Shown: positions 1-6,862, counted from the first letter of the stretch. The stretch: DNA of 9,821 nucleotides from Leptospirales bacterium (GCA_014238825.1 JABAAI010000030.1:1-9821); one strand, 5' to 3'. Notes: generated by a model from the sequence alone, not told the origin. A program made the numbers and translations.

Positions 1-1
1 T

Positions 2-544
2 AACCTTAGTTCTGCAGGTCCTAGTAGTACATATTTTGAACGAATTGGAGGTTTGATTGGCTATTCAAACAGTGCTAAAGTTTATTATAGTTATGCTACA
101 GGAAATATTACTGATACTAGTACAATTACGGCAAGCAAGGAAGCTTCTCATTTAATAGGAGGAGGGGACCCTGTATATAGTTCTAATGATTATAGCTATT
201 ATAATGTCGAAAGTGAATTTCCTACTACTTACACATTAATTTCACCTAGTGCTAGTGGTACTGGTGATGTCTTTGGCTATACCCTTACTGAATTAAAGAC
301 ACCAATTGCTCCAGATTACACGTTCGTTGGAGTGCCGAGTACTGCGACAGACACAGAAATTGGCTGTATAGCAAGGAATGGTACATGGTCAACAAGTCCA
401 GATACTTGTACTGGTGCAACAGCAAGTGGTTCTTATGCCCTCTATACTAATTGGAGTACTGATAACTGGGACTTCGGTACTTCTAGTCAACTACCAGCCC
501 TCAAATATACAGATAGGGATGAGCTAATATCAGGTCAAAGATAG
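2..544 (+). CDS. GLUG-repeat surface-type protein, 3' fragment (5' end outside window)
   Basis: The reading frame is open from base 2, so the gene starts before the window; the TTG at 53 is only an internal codon. About 180 residues are visible. Near the start there is a stretch reading GGLIGYSN...VYYSYATGNI, which matches the GLUG-type repeat found in bacterial cell-surface and adhesin-like proteins. A more degenerate second unit follows (HLIGGG...SNDYSYYNVES). The composition is rich in Ser, Thr, Tyr and Gly with few charges, typical of secreted beta-solenoid proteins. Two cysteines (codons 365-367 and 407-409) bracket a short loop and could form a disulphide. The C-terminus, W..DNWDFGTSSQLPALKY, is the closing motif often seen in GLUG proteins. 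Any signal peptide or anchor would lie upstream and cannot be seen. The gene converges on the PASTA gene, with 40 bp between stop codons and no clear terminator hairpin. Ligand and function are unknown. Confidence 0.8.
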   Translation, partial: NLSSAGPSSTYFERIGGLIGYSNSAKVYYSYATGNITDTSTITASKEASHLIGGGDPVYSSNDYSYYNVESEFPTTYTLISPSASGTGDVFGYTLTELKTPIAPDYTFVGVPSTATDTEIGCIARNGTWSTSPDTCTGATASGSYALYTNWSTDNWDFGTSSQLPALKYTDRDELISGQR

Positions 545-584
545 AATAAGCTAGCTAAATTAGAAGGCTTTCGTTAAACTTCAT

Positions 585-1622
585 TTAAACTTCATTGGGA
601 TGAAATTTCTTGCTATAGACTTCGCTTGTTCCACATGTTGCCTTAACGCGGATGGCTCCATGTCTATAAAATAATAGTTTCACTTTTTCATTTTCGCTAT
701 GCTTGCGAGTTGCAAAGATGTGCTGTGTTTCTTGTTTTATTTTTTCTTCATCATCTAAGGCTAGAGTAGATAGGGCTACACTTTCAACAAGACATGCTCC
801 ATCCTCATCTAATTCGATAGTTATATTTTTATAGGCACTGTAATATGGCCTATCCTTTGTGTCATGATATACATCTAAGACTAAGGTATTATTTTTAAGT
901 CTTTTTATTTTATAAACTTTCCCATTATCTGTTTTAGACTTTGGTGTTATAAAACGGCCAATGCGGTAATCAATACCTTTATGATAAAAGTACTGAGCAA
1001 CAACGCTAAAATTTTGTCCTAACCAAGAATCTAGCAACTCTTTAGAAAGAGAATTTTTGTTTTCTGGATCGTCTTTCTTTTCGTTTTTTTTCGCTTGATT
1101 AAAAGCAACTAATAAATAAACATCATTCTGAGGATAGACTAGCTCTTTTGCTGGAGGGAATTGAGCAATTACGGTGTTATGGGGGAACTTATCCGTGTAC
1201 AGCTTACCAACAGCTGCAATTTTTAGTTTATATAGATTAACTCCTGATGAAATATGAGAGATAGTATATTTTGCATTAGCTATGCTTTTGTATTTTAAAT
1301 TTGGCATTGTTAGAAATGGCTTGGCTTGATTTATGGTGAGATATAATTTATCATAAGCCCTTACAATTTTTCCAGGTATAGGGTTTTGGCTAAGGATTAA
1401 CCCACTGGATAAGTCTCTGTATTCTCTATGAGATATTTTTATGCGTAAATCAAGTCTTTGTAGCTCTTCATATATATTTAAAAAGTTCTTGTTAATTAAA
1501 TTTGGCATCTTAAAGCTTCTGACTTCTTTAGAGCGCAAAAAGAAGATAAAAACAGCAGCAATAAAAAAGATGCTGAGGCATAAGCCTAGCTGGATAATTA
1601 TCAAACTAAACTTAGTTTTCAT
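585..1622 (-). CDS. Membrane-anchored PASTA-domain protein without a kinase domain
   Basis: This 345-residue protein has a short basic N-terminus, one membrane segment at about residues 8-29 and a large domain expected outside the cytoplasm. Residues 36-98 form a PASTA-like domain, with MPNLINKNFLNIYEELQ at its start and the signature ILSQNPIPGKIV near residues 76-87. Residues 104-175 form a second one (MPNLKYKSIANAKYTI, then VIAQFPPAKELV). A charged Lys/Asp/Glu linker (176-195) leads to about 150 residues with no clear family; its start (GQNFSVVAQYFYHKGIDYRI) could be a worn third PASTA unit. PASTA domains are known to bind peptidoglycan fragments or beta-lactams in Ser/Thr kinases and penicillin-binding proteins. 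Neither partner domain is present here, so a wall-sensing or scaffolding role is an inference. The ATG has only a weak AAGAG just upstream, but a good promoter lies 55 bp before it. Confidence 0.85.
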   Translation of the reverse strand: MKTKFSLIIIQLGLCLSIFFIAAVFIFFLRSKEVRSFKMPNLINKNFLNIYEELQRLDLRIKISHREYRDLSSGLILSQNPIPGKIVRAYDKLYLTINQAKPFLTMPNLKYKSIANAKYTISHISSGVNLYKLKIAAVGKLYTDKFPHNTVIAQFPPAKELVYPQNDVYLLVAFNQAKKNEKKDDPENKNSLSKELLDSWLGQNFSVVAQYFYHKGIDYRIGRFITPKSKTDNGKVYKIKRLKNNTLVLDVYHDTKDRPYYSAYKNITIELDEDGACLVESVALSTLALDDEEKIKQETQHIFATRKHSENEKVKLLFYRHGAIRVKATCGTSEVYSKKFHPNEV

Positions 1623-1676
1623 CTCTTATTCAAGATTTTTTCTACGACTAACAAGGCCTTCTATCATTTTCTATAT

Positions 1677-1705
1677 ATTATAGCTTTCCAATGGCTTTAT
1701 GACTA
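1677..1705 (-). promoter_or_regulatory. Sigma70-like promoter for the PASTA gene
   Basis: Read on the minus strand there is a perfect -10 box TATAAT (1677-1682) and a -35 box TAGTCA (1700-1705, four of six consensus bases), separated by exactly 17 bp. It ends 54 bp before the PASTA start codon. This suggests the gene is transcribed on its own rather than only by read-through from glnA. The call rests on sequence match and position; AT-rich DNA gives such matches by chance. Confidence 0.45.
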
Positions 1706-1743
1706 GAAGATATTGAATAGACACAAAAAGCAATGTGAAAGCA

Positions 1744-1759
1744 TAGAATATATATTCTA
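1744..1759. repeat. 16 bp perfect palindrome between glnA and the PASTA gene
   Basis: TAGAATATATATTCTA equals its own reverse complement. It lies in the 164 bp between the glnA stop and the PASTA start, beside three copies of TAGCAATC. There is no T-run after it on the minus strand, so it does not look like a standard terminator. It could be an operator or chance AT-rich symmetry. Confidence 0.4.
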
Positions 1760-1795
1760 GCAATCTATGACAATTTTTAGCAATCCCTAGCAATC
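1758..1795. repeat. Three copies of TAGCAATC at the glnA 3' end
   Basis: The octamer TAGCAATC occurs at 1758-1765, 1778-1785 and 1788-1795, with start spacings of 20 and 10 bp. The last copy overlaps the glnA stop codon and its final codons. A related GACAAT lies between the first two. The 10/20 bp spacing puts the copies on one helix face, as for a cluster of protein-binding sites, but small slippage duplications would look the same. Confidence 0.4.
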
Positions 1796-3211
1796 ATAGT
1801 AGAGAACGAACTCATGTGGATGAGGGCGTAGATTAACTATTTCCTCTACCTCACTTCGCTTATACGCAATATAATTGTCTATAAAGTCAGTATCAAAAAC
1901 ATCACCACTTTTCAAAAACTTGTTATTAATTTCTAAAGCATCCAAGACCTTTGTTAAACCTGATGGCACTGCACGTAGCTTTGCCTTTTGTTCAGGACTA
2001 GCAGAATAGAGGTCATAATCAGTAGGATCACCAGGATTAGTCTTATTTTGAATCCCGTCTATACCTGCTTGTAGCATAGCAGCAAAAGCCAAGTATGGGC
2101 AACATGAGGCATCGGGAGTTCTAAACTCAATTCGTCTGGCCTTATCTCCCTTAACTGCAATTGGGATGCGGATTGATGCCGAACGATTACGGGCTGAATA
2201 TACCAAATTAACTGGAGCTTCATAGCCAGGAACTAATCGCTTATAGCTATTGGTAGTAGGATTTGTGTAGGCTAAGATAGAAGGTGCATGTTCTAGCATA
2301 CCACCTATATAATTAAAAGCCATTTCTGAGAGATGAGCATAGCCATCTCCAGCAAAAAGATTTTTATTCCCTTTCCATAGAGATTGATGGGTATGCATTC
2401 CACTTCCGTTATCATTAAAAACAGGTTTTGGCATAAAAGTTACACTATAACCATGTTTTTTAGCAACATTTTTTAGTACATACTTGTATTTGATAAGACT
2501 ATCAGCCATTTGCAAGGCCTCATCAACGACTAAGTTTATTTCACCTTGCCCGGCACTAGCTACTTCATGATGATGCTTCTCGGTAGGAACACCAATTTCT
2601 TCTAGAATATCAAGAGTTTCTCCTCTTAAATCATGGAATATATCGTTTGGAGGGGTAGGAAAATACCCTCCCTTAATTCTTAATTTATGACCTAAGTTTG
2701 GTTCTTCATGCGCTCCCATATTCCATGAAGCTTCAGGCGAGTCTATATGATAGTAAGACCCTTGCATTTGAGAAGCAAAGCGAACATTACTAAAAATAAA
2801 AAACTCTGCTTCAGGTCCCATATAAGCTGTATCAGCTATTCCGGATGATTTCATATTTGCGATTGCCTTTTTTAATATATTACGTGGATCACGGTTGTAT
2901 GGTTCTTCTGTTTTTGGGTCGTGAATGTTAGAGAAAACCACCAATGTCTTTTGCTTAAAAAATGGGTCGATGAAGGCTCCCTTAGTATCTAAGACATTTA
3001 GCATATCAGACTCGTTAATGGCTTTCCAGCCTCTTATTGATGAACCATCAAAGCCGATGCCATAATTAAAAGCCTCAGCATTAATAGTATGCAAAGGCAT
3101 CGTGTAGTGGTGAGTAAGTCCAAACATATCTGTAAAACGGATATCAAGGTACTTAACTCCTTCTTTTTCTGCCCATTTAAGTAATTCTTTTCCTTCTTGT
3201 GGTAAATTCAT
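1787..3211 (-). CDS. glnA: Glutamine synthetase, type I
   Basis: This enzyme makes glutamine from glutamate, ammonia and ATP in the cytoplasm; type I enzymes are dodecamers. At 474 residues it has the usual length (about 470). The family motifs appear in order: FDGSSIRGW (54-62), the metal-binding GPEAEFF (132-138), HHHEVASAGQGEIN (213-226), NGSGMHTH (268-275), the long NPTTNSYKRLVPGYEAP block (317-333, with the flap glutamate at 331), RNRSASIRIP (341-350) and the C-terminal HPHEF. In the loop where GlnE-type adenylyltransferases modify enterobacterial enzymes, Tyr402 of DYDLYSAS aligns with the modified tyrosine, but the DLPPEE that normally follows it is changed. The start is firm: AGGAGT lies 5 bp before the ATG. 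The gene is flanked by non-coding DNA on both sides and appears monocistronic. No PII (glnB), GlnE or NtrC-type gene is in the window. Confidence 0.97.
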   Translation of the reverse strand: MNLPQEGKELLKWAEKEGVKYLDIRFTDMFGLTHHYTMPLHTINAEAFNYGIGFDGSSIRGWKAINESDMLNVLDTKGAFIDPFFKQKTLVVFSNIHDPKTEEPYNRDPRNILKKAIANMKSSGIADTAYMGPEAEFFIFSNVRFASQMQGSYYHIDSPEASWNMGAHEEPNLGHKLRIKGGYFPTPPNDIFHDLRGETLDILEEIGVPTEKHHHEVASAGQGEINLVVDEALQMADSLIKYKYVLKNVAKKHGYSVTFMPKPVFNDNGSGMHTHQSLWKGNKNLFAGDGYAHLSEMAFNYIGGMLEHAPSILAYTNPTTNSYKRLVPGYEAPVNLVYSARNRSASIRIPIAVKGDKARRIEFRTPDASCCPYLAFAAMLQAGIDGIQNKTNPGDPTDYDLYSASPEQKAKLRAVPSGLTKVLDALEINNKFLKSGDVFDTDFIDNYIAYKRSEVEEIVNLRPHPHEFVLYYDC

Positions 3212-3216
3212 TTATA

Positions 3217-3222
3217 ACTCCT
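3217..3222 (-). promoter_or_regulatory. Ribosome binding site of glnA
   Basis: AGGAGT on the minus strand, 5 bp before the ATG, is one of the strongest Shine-Dalgarno matches in the window and fixes the glnA start. Confidence 0.75.
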
Positions 3223-3243
3223 AATAAAATTCTAATTTAATCC

Positions 3244-3272
3244 ATACTAAAAAAGCAGAGTAATAAAAGCAA
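3244..3272 (-). promoter_or_regulatory. Candidate glnA promoter
   Basis: On the minus strand, TTGCTT (3267-3272) and TAGTAT (3244-3249) are separated by 17 bp and end 32 bp before the glnA ATG, leaving room for a short leader with the AGGAGT site. The hexamers are only partial matches (three and four of six). I see no sigma54-type GG-N10-GC element, so nitrogen control through sigma54 is not indicated here. Confidence 0.35.
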
Positions 3273-3338
3273 TATTTTTTTAGTTTTCACTTAAGTTTTT
3301 GGAGATAACAAACGATGCGATAGTACGAGGTTGTTATT

Positions 3339-3476
3339 ATGGAAATTATAAATAATATAGAGGGAACTATCAAAACTGTGCAAGAAGAAAAGCCAGGAAT
3401 TCATTCTCAGCATCTGCTTTATTTTAATAGTACAATGGAAAAATTAAATAACATACTTATAGTGAAGAAAGCCTAG
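3339..3476 (+). CDS. Candidate 45-residue small protein, unrecognised
   Basis: An ATG frame of 45 codons ends in TAG, with CGAGG eight bases upstream as a plausible ribosome site. The product starts MEIINNIEGTIK and ends NNILIVKKA. It is soluble-looking, with no membrane segment or cysteine, and its mixed charges and alternating hydrophobic residues (MEKLNNILIV near the end) suggest short helices. It sits in the divergent region between glnA and the C1-like lipoprotein, in the same direction as the latter, with 65 bp between them. I do not recognise a family. It could be an independent small protein, a leader ORF for the lipoprotein gene, or a chance ORF; the ribosome site and position favour a real gene, weakly. 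Confidence 0.45.
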   Translation: MEIINNIEGTIKTVQEEKPGIHSQHLLYFNSTMEKLNNILIVKKA

Positions 3477-3487
3477 CAAATTATAAT
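3460..3487 (+). promoter_or_regulatory. Possible promoter for the C1-like lipoprotein gene
   Basis: A perfect TATAAT at 3482-3487 lies 54 bp before the lipoprotein ATG and just after the small ORF's stop codon. The best -35 is a poor TAGTGA (3460-3465) at 16 bp spacing. AT-rich sequence makes the -10 match weak evidence by itself. Confidence 0.25.
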
Positions 3488-3541
3488 TTTACTTTTTTTG
3501 TGATGCCTTTCTGATATCTTTTTTGTCTTTGTCTCGATACG

Positions 3542-4372
3542 ATGTTTATACTACACATGAGGATAAAATATTCCCTTATTATATTATTGCTTTGCTTTGC
3601 CTATGTTTTAGGATGTAGCTCATCTAAGGTTAAAGGTAAAAAAAAGGAATGGATCTGGACCCTAAAGAGTTTTAAGCCACAATCAGATTGGAAGGTCACT
3701 GACAAGAAGATATCTTTTAGTTTTGCTCCCGTTTCTGAAAAATTGCCGCAAAGTTTTTTTCTAAGTGGTGTACCTAGAGCAGGTAATCAAAAAGGGCAGG
3801 CTAGTGGTACTGCCTGGGCCCTAGGCTATTTTGCGGCATCTTACCTAGAACGTAGAGCTAAGAAAAACTCTAAGTACCGTTGTTCGGTGGCTTTTATTTA
3901 TAATAATCTAAATAATGGAGTGGATAGAGGAATTGAGATAGTAGAAGGCCTAGAATTGCTTAAAAAACGAGGTTGTCCTGAAGAAGCTTTTATGCCCTAT
4001 AATCCAAAAGATCCCGCCCACAGAGCAACTAGTAGGGCTAATAAAAATGCTAGCCAACATAAAATTAAAAACTTTGCTAGACTTGACTATAGCGATTTAG
4101 ATCAAGTTCGTTCTCATCTAGTCCAGAATAAAGCCATTATTGTTAGTTTAGTTATCACTGAAAATTTTATAAACTTAAGCAAAGAAGTTTGGAAAAAACC
4201 AGATGGAGCTATACGAGCTCGGCATTCTGTCGCTCTTATTGGTTATGATGACAATAAGAAGCTTTTCTATATACTTAACTCATTTGGCAATAAATGGGCT
4301 AAGAAAGGTCGGTGTGCTATTCCATATTCATGGTTTATTCGGCTTGTCAAGCAAGCCTATGTTATTTGGTAA
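3542..4372 (+). CDS. Papain-like (C1 family) lipoprotein with catalytic Cys replaced by Gly
   Basis: The 276-residue product has a lipoprotein signal (hydrophobic core 11-24, lipobox VLGC with Cys25), so it is predicted to be tethered to a membrane. From about residue 75 it follows bacterial C1 peptidases: GNQKGQASGTAWALGYF (81-97) aligns with the usual NQGxQGSCxAWAxGYA, CSVAFIYNNLN (114-124) with the SPxFIYNQIN strand, then an ELLKKRGC helix, RHSVALIGYDD (227-237) carrying the catalytic His228, and ILNSFGNKWAKKG (244-256) carrying Asn246. The oxyanion glutamine (Gln83) is kept. The nucleophile position, residue 89, is glycine (GGT at 3806-3808; Cys would be TGT), so the protein is predicted to be proteolytically dead. 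The rest of the fold looks intact, pointing to a binding role rather than decay. No Shine-Dalgarno precedes the ATG at 3542 or the alternative ATG at 3557; both keep the signal peptide. Confidence 0.85.
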   Translation: MFILHMRIKYSLIILLLCFAYVLGCSSSKVKGKKKEWIWTLKSFKPQSDWKVTDKKISFSFAPVSEKLPQSFFLSGVPRAGNQKGQASGTAWALGYFAASYLERRAKKNSKYRCSVAFIYNNLNNGVDRGIEIVEGLELLKKRGCPEEAFMPYNPKDPAHRATSRANKNASQHKIKNFARLDYSDLDQVRSHLVQNKAIIVSLVITENFINLSKEVWKKPDGAIRARHSVALIGYDDNKKLFYILNSFGNKWAKKGRCAIPYSWFIRLVKQAYVIW

Positions 4373-4384
4373 GTTTATCTATTT

Positions 4385-4654
4385 CTATATTATCTCTTTT
4401 TCACTAGCTTCTTTTGTTGGACGATTAGGATCGTTCTTTTCTGGAGAGTATGGATAATGACCCTTATCTAAATTTGGTTTTGGTGTGGGGTCATGAAATA
4501 TTTTCGTGGGCTTAGACCAAAAAGCACTCAAAGCAAAGCTTAAAAAAGCAATGTAGACAAGCAGGCGCAAGAAGCAATCTTTATCGAAAGGTCTTCGTAA
4601 AATAGTTATAAAATCTGCATATAACAATTCTTTAATACGCTGCCAGAGTGACAT
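4385..4654 (-). CDS. Small single-pass membrane protein, unrecognised
   Basis: This 89-residue protein has an amphipathic basic N-terminus (MSLWQRIKELLYADF...RR), one membrane segment at about residues 29-47 (LRLLVYIAFLSFALSAFW), and a Pro-, Lys- and Asp-rich tail of about 40 residues. Positive residues before the segment suggest the N-terminus faces the cytoplasm and the tail is outside. I recognise no family. It follows the MBL/CNB gene after a 6 bp gap, and its ribosome site GGAGAG (4664-4669) lies within that gene's last codons next to its TAG, so translation is probably coupled. This suggests the two products are made together, possibly with this one acting as membrane partner (inference). 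It ends 12 bp from the convergent lipoprotein gene, with no terminator hairpin visible. Confidence 0.75.
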   Translation of the reverse strand: MSLWQRIKELLYADFITILRRPFDKDCFLRLLVYIAFLSFALSAFWSKPTKIFHDPTPKPNLDKGHYPYSPEKNDPNRPTKEASEKEII

Positions 4655-4660
4655 TTATAA

Positions 4661-6850
4661 CTACTCTCCATAAATATGATTCAGGCGCATATAGACACCA
4701 GGATTATTCTTGATGTATTGAATGAGATCTTTGCGTTCAATTGTATAAATATTTACATCTGTTAAGCTCTTAAAAGTGAAAGATGACGGTGCTTCTTTTT
4801 GAAGCATAAAAATTTCGCCAAAGAAATCGCCTTGGGATAACACTTCTAGGGAGTCTTCATCATCCAAAACTTCGACGGCTCCCGTCTTTATTATGTAAGC
4901 CATATCAGCAATCTTATTTTTTTCGATGAAAACATGTTCAGCAGGATATTGCTCTAGTTTCATAATAAGTTCAATTTGTGTTCGCTGGGCTGAGCTGATG
5001 CTTCTAAAAAATCGTGAGCGACTGAGTACATTCCAAGTACCAGTTGTGCGAAGTTTTGCTAAATAAGAAAATCTTTCATTGAGTTCGGAGCCTTGAATAA
5101 AGTTTAGGAAACTATTCTTCTTAATCGTAAGTGCTGTAACATCAGTTTCAGCAATAACTCCAGCACTACGCACTTCGCCAGAAATTAACGAGGCTTCACC
5201 AAAATATTCATAAGAGCTAAATTTTCTAATGTTATTCTCATTAGTCAATGTTTCCTGCTCTATTCCCTCAACTCGAACGTTTCCTCTCATTATCATATAA
5301 AACTTATCACCTATGGTTCCCTTTTTGATAATTGCAGTATTCTTAGTAAAATTCTCTTTTTCTGTAATATTCAGAAAGTCCTTTGCCTTGGAAATAGGGA
5401 AGTTTCGGAAGATATCTACATTGCTAAGGACATCTAAAATTTCCAATGTTTCCTCATTTTTTGGGGGATCAATAGGGGGATAGTAGGTATTCTCAATACC
5501 AAAGGTAGCCAGTGTTAGATCGGTATTTTCAGGCATATCACGACGCGCAAGATGGTAAACAGTCATTTTTTTCTGAATCTCCTTAGGGAGGGTTTGTAAG
5601 TATTCTATTCGGGTATGAAGTGGTGGGATCCCTGCTTCATGATAAATTATATTAGAGTACCAAGGGAAATTCATCAGGTCTTCATAACGACTTTTATTAA
5701 GTACACCAAGTTCCAATAATTCTTTGAATTTACTAGTATCGTTTAGATGGTCAGAGGAGTAGACAAATGATTGCTTCTGATAGTTAAAGCTAAAGCCTAG
5801 ACTTGGTATTGAATGTAAGGCATAGAAAAAGTTAAACTCTGCTGTATTAATAATAGTAACCCGACCAATAATAATCGGTACAAAGTCAAAGAGTGAATAT
5901 AGCTCTTTGATAGGGATTTGGGTGAGGGCATTGTATTTTTTTATAAAGGAGTGCATCACTGTTTCTGTTGAATAAATAGTGATACGATTTCCCTCAAGAA
6001 TCTTCTGGAAAGTTCCTGCATCATGATCTGCATGAGTATGGGTGAGGATGATGCTATTTATGAGTGTTGGATTTACGTTGGATTCCGTTAACCATTCTGT
6101 AGAGTTTACCGGTGGATCTACCATAACACCATTTCTATGGATCCAAAGCAAGAAGCCACTGGTATTATCTTCTACATCAAAACCATGGCTGGGACCAAGA
6201 CATGTTATTCCTATCAGAGGTGGTTTATATGGTTCACTGGGGGCCTTTCCAGTATCTTGAATGATGCGAAAGCCTACTTCACCTGGCAGTTTAAAAGTGG
6301 TATTCCAATCTTCATCATCGATTAAAAAATCATCATTCTTTGTTTTCGTAATTGTTACTTTATTGAATTTTACAATGTTGTCCTTGAATATCACAAACTG
6401 CACCAGATTGTGCAAGGTCCTATCACCCCTAAAATACTCCATCTCAGCTTTCATATTTGGATAGCCACGAGTGGCTTCTCCGTTGATATATTCTGAATGT
6501 AAGTTAATCTTTTCTGGTCCAAAGATAGATTCTCTTAGGACGATGATTAACTGCTCACGTTGCTCAGGAGCACACACGATGTAGGTTTTTTTCTGTCTTA
6601 GGAAATGATTATAATAGATTGGGAATTCTAGTTCTGCTACAGATATTCCTTTGTGTACATCAAAAAAATGTTTTGGGAGAATAAAAATTTGTGGCGTGCT
6701 ACGTTCGAATCGCATTGTATCTTTGATGGTCTCGGGAGGAGAGCCCACCTGCATGTAGCCAACAGAGGTTTCTATTAAGTAACCACCGCGCGGTAATGAT
6801 TGGTAAACGCCTTGTTTTTTATCTGTTGATATTGTTTTAAGAATTGTCAT
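4661..6850 (-). CDS. Metallo-beta-lactamase fold protein with two C-terminal cyclic-nucleotide-binding domains
   Basis: The 729-residue protein has three parts. Residues 1 to about 200 are of unassigned fold. Residues about 210-455 are a metallo-beta-lactamase domain with the metal motif HTHADHD (271-277; His271, His273, Asp275, His276), then His346 (ALHSIPSLGF), Asp367 (YSSDH) and His404/His412. Two CNB domains follow, at about 475-595 and 608-725. The first keeps the phosphate-binding cassette, FGEASL (550-555) with the arginine of RSA (561-563). The second has FGEIFM (677-682) but APSSF where the arginine is expected, so it may not bind cyclic nucleotide. There is no signal peptide or membrane segment, so it is probably cytoplasmic. 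A hydrolase controlled by cAMP or cGMP, or a cyclic-nucleotide phosphodiesterase sensing its product, is inferred; the substrate is unknown. No Shine-Dalgarno precedes the ATG (see the -10 and palindrome upstream). The gene leads into the 89-residue membrane protein. Confidence 0.88.
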   Translation of the reverse strand: MTILKTISTDKKQGVYQSLPRGGYLIETSVGYMQVGSPPETIKDTMRFERSTPQIFILPKHFFDVHKGISVAELEFPIYYNHFLRQKKTYIVCAPEQREQLIIVLRESIFGPEKINLHSEYINGEATRGYPNMKAEMEYFRGDRTLHNLVQFVIFKDNIVKFNKVTITKTKNDDFLIDDEDWNTTFKLPGEVGFRIIQDTGKAPSEPYKPPLIGITCLGPSHGFDVEDNTSGFLLWIHRNGVMVDPPVNSTEWLTESNVNPTLINSIILTHTHADHDAGTFQKILEGNRITIYSTETVMHSFIKKYNALTQIPIKELYSLFDFVPIIIGRVTIINTAEFNFFYALHSIPSLGFSFNYQKQSFVYSSDHLNDTSKFKELLELGVLNKSRYEDLMNFPWYSNIIYHEAGIPPLHTRIEYLQTLPKEIQKKMTVYHLARRDMPENTDLTLATFGIENTYYPPIDPPKNEETLEILDVLSNVDIFRNFPISKAKDFLNITEKENFTKNTAIIKKGTIGDKFYMIMRGNVRVEGIEQETLTNENNIRKFSSYEYFGEASLISGEVRSAGVIAETDVTALTIKKNSFLNFIQGSELNERFSYLAKLRTTGTWNVLSRSRFFRSISSAQRTQIELIMKLEQYPAEHVFIEKNKIADMAYIIKTGAVEVLDDEDSLEVLSQGDFFGEIFMLQKEAPSSFTFKSLTDVNIYTIERKDLIQYIKNNPGVYMRLNHIYGE
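4664..4669 (-). promoter_or_regulatory. Ribosome site of the 89-residue gene, inside the upstream gene
   Basis: GGAGAG on the minus strand forms the Gly and Glu codons of the MBL/CNB gene's C-terminal YGE and abuts its TAG stop. It is 9 bp from the downstream ATG, a layout that ties the start of the small gene to termination of the larger one. Confidence 0.6.
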
Positions 6851-6856
6851 TAGTTA

Positions 6857-6862
6857 AGTATA
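6857..6862 (-). promoter_or_regulatory. -10-like TATACT six bases before the MBL/CNB start
   Basis: TATACT on the minus strand matches five of six -10 bases and lies 6 bp before the ATG. Transcription would then begin at or next to the start codon, giving a leaderless mRNA, in line with the absence of a Shine-Dalgarno. No good -35 is present; the palindrome at 6869-6885 lies between the two expected boxes and may hold a regulator. Confidence 0.35.

Noticed and set aside
53..544. Start of the GLUG protein at TTG 53
   Set aside because: The frame is open to base 2 and the GLUG motif begins upstream of 53, so the TTG is internal and the gene is truncated by the window.
545..584. Terminator between the GLUG and PASTA genes
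   Set aside because: No stem of useful length and no T-run; only an 11 bp direct duplication is seen.
1441..1683. 80-codon + strand ORF
   Set aside because: Lies antisense within the 5' half of the PASTA gene, Lys/Arg/Ile-rich low-complexity product, no ribosome site; a shadow of the real gene.
4203..4457. 84-codon + strand ORF overlapping the lipoprotein end
   Set aside because: It overlaps the conserved His/Asn end of the C1-like gene in another frame and runs antisense into the 89-residue gene; no independent support.
6042..6464. Three overlapping + strand ORFs inside the MBL/CNB gene
   Set aside because: Antisense to a well-supported domain protein and in different frames of the same stretch; no ribosome sites or recognisable products.
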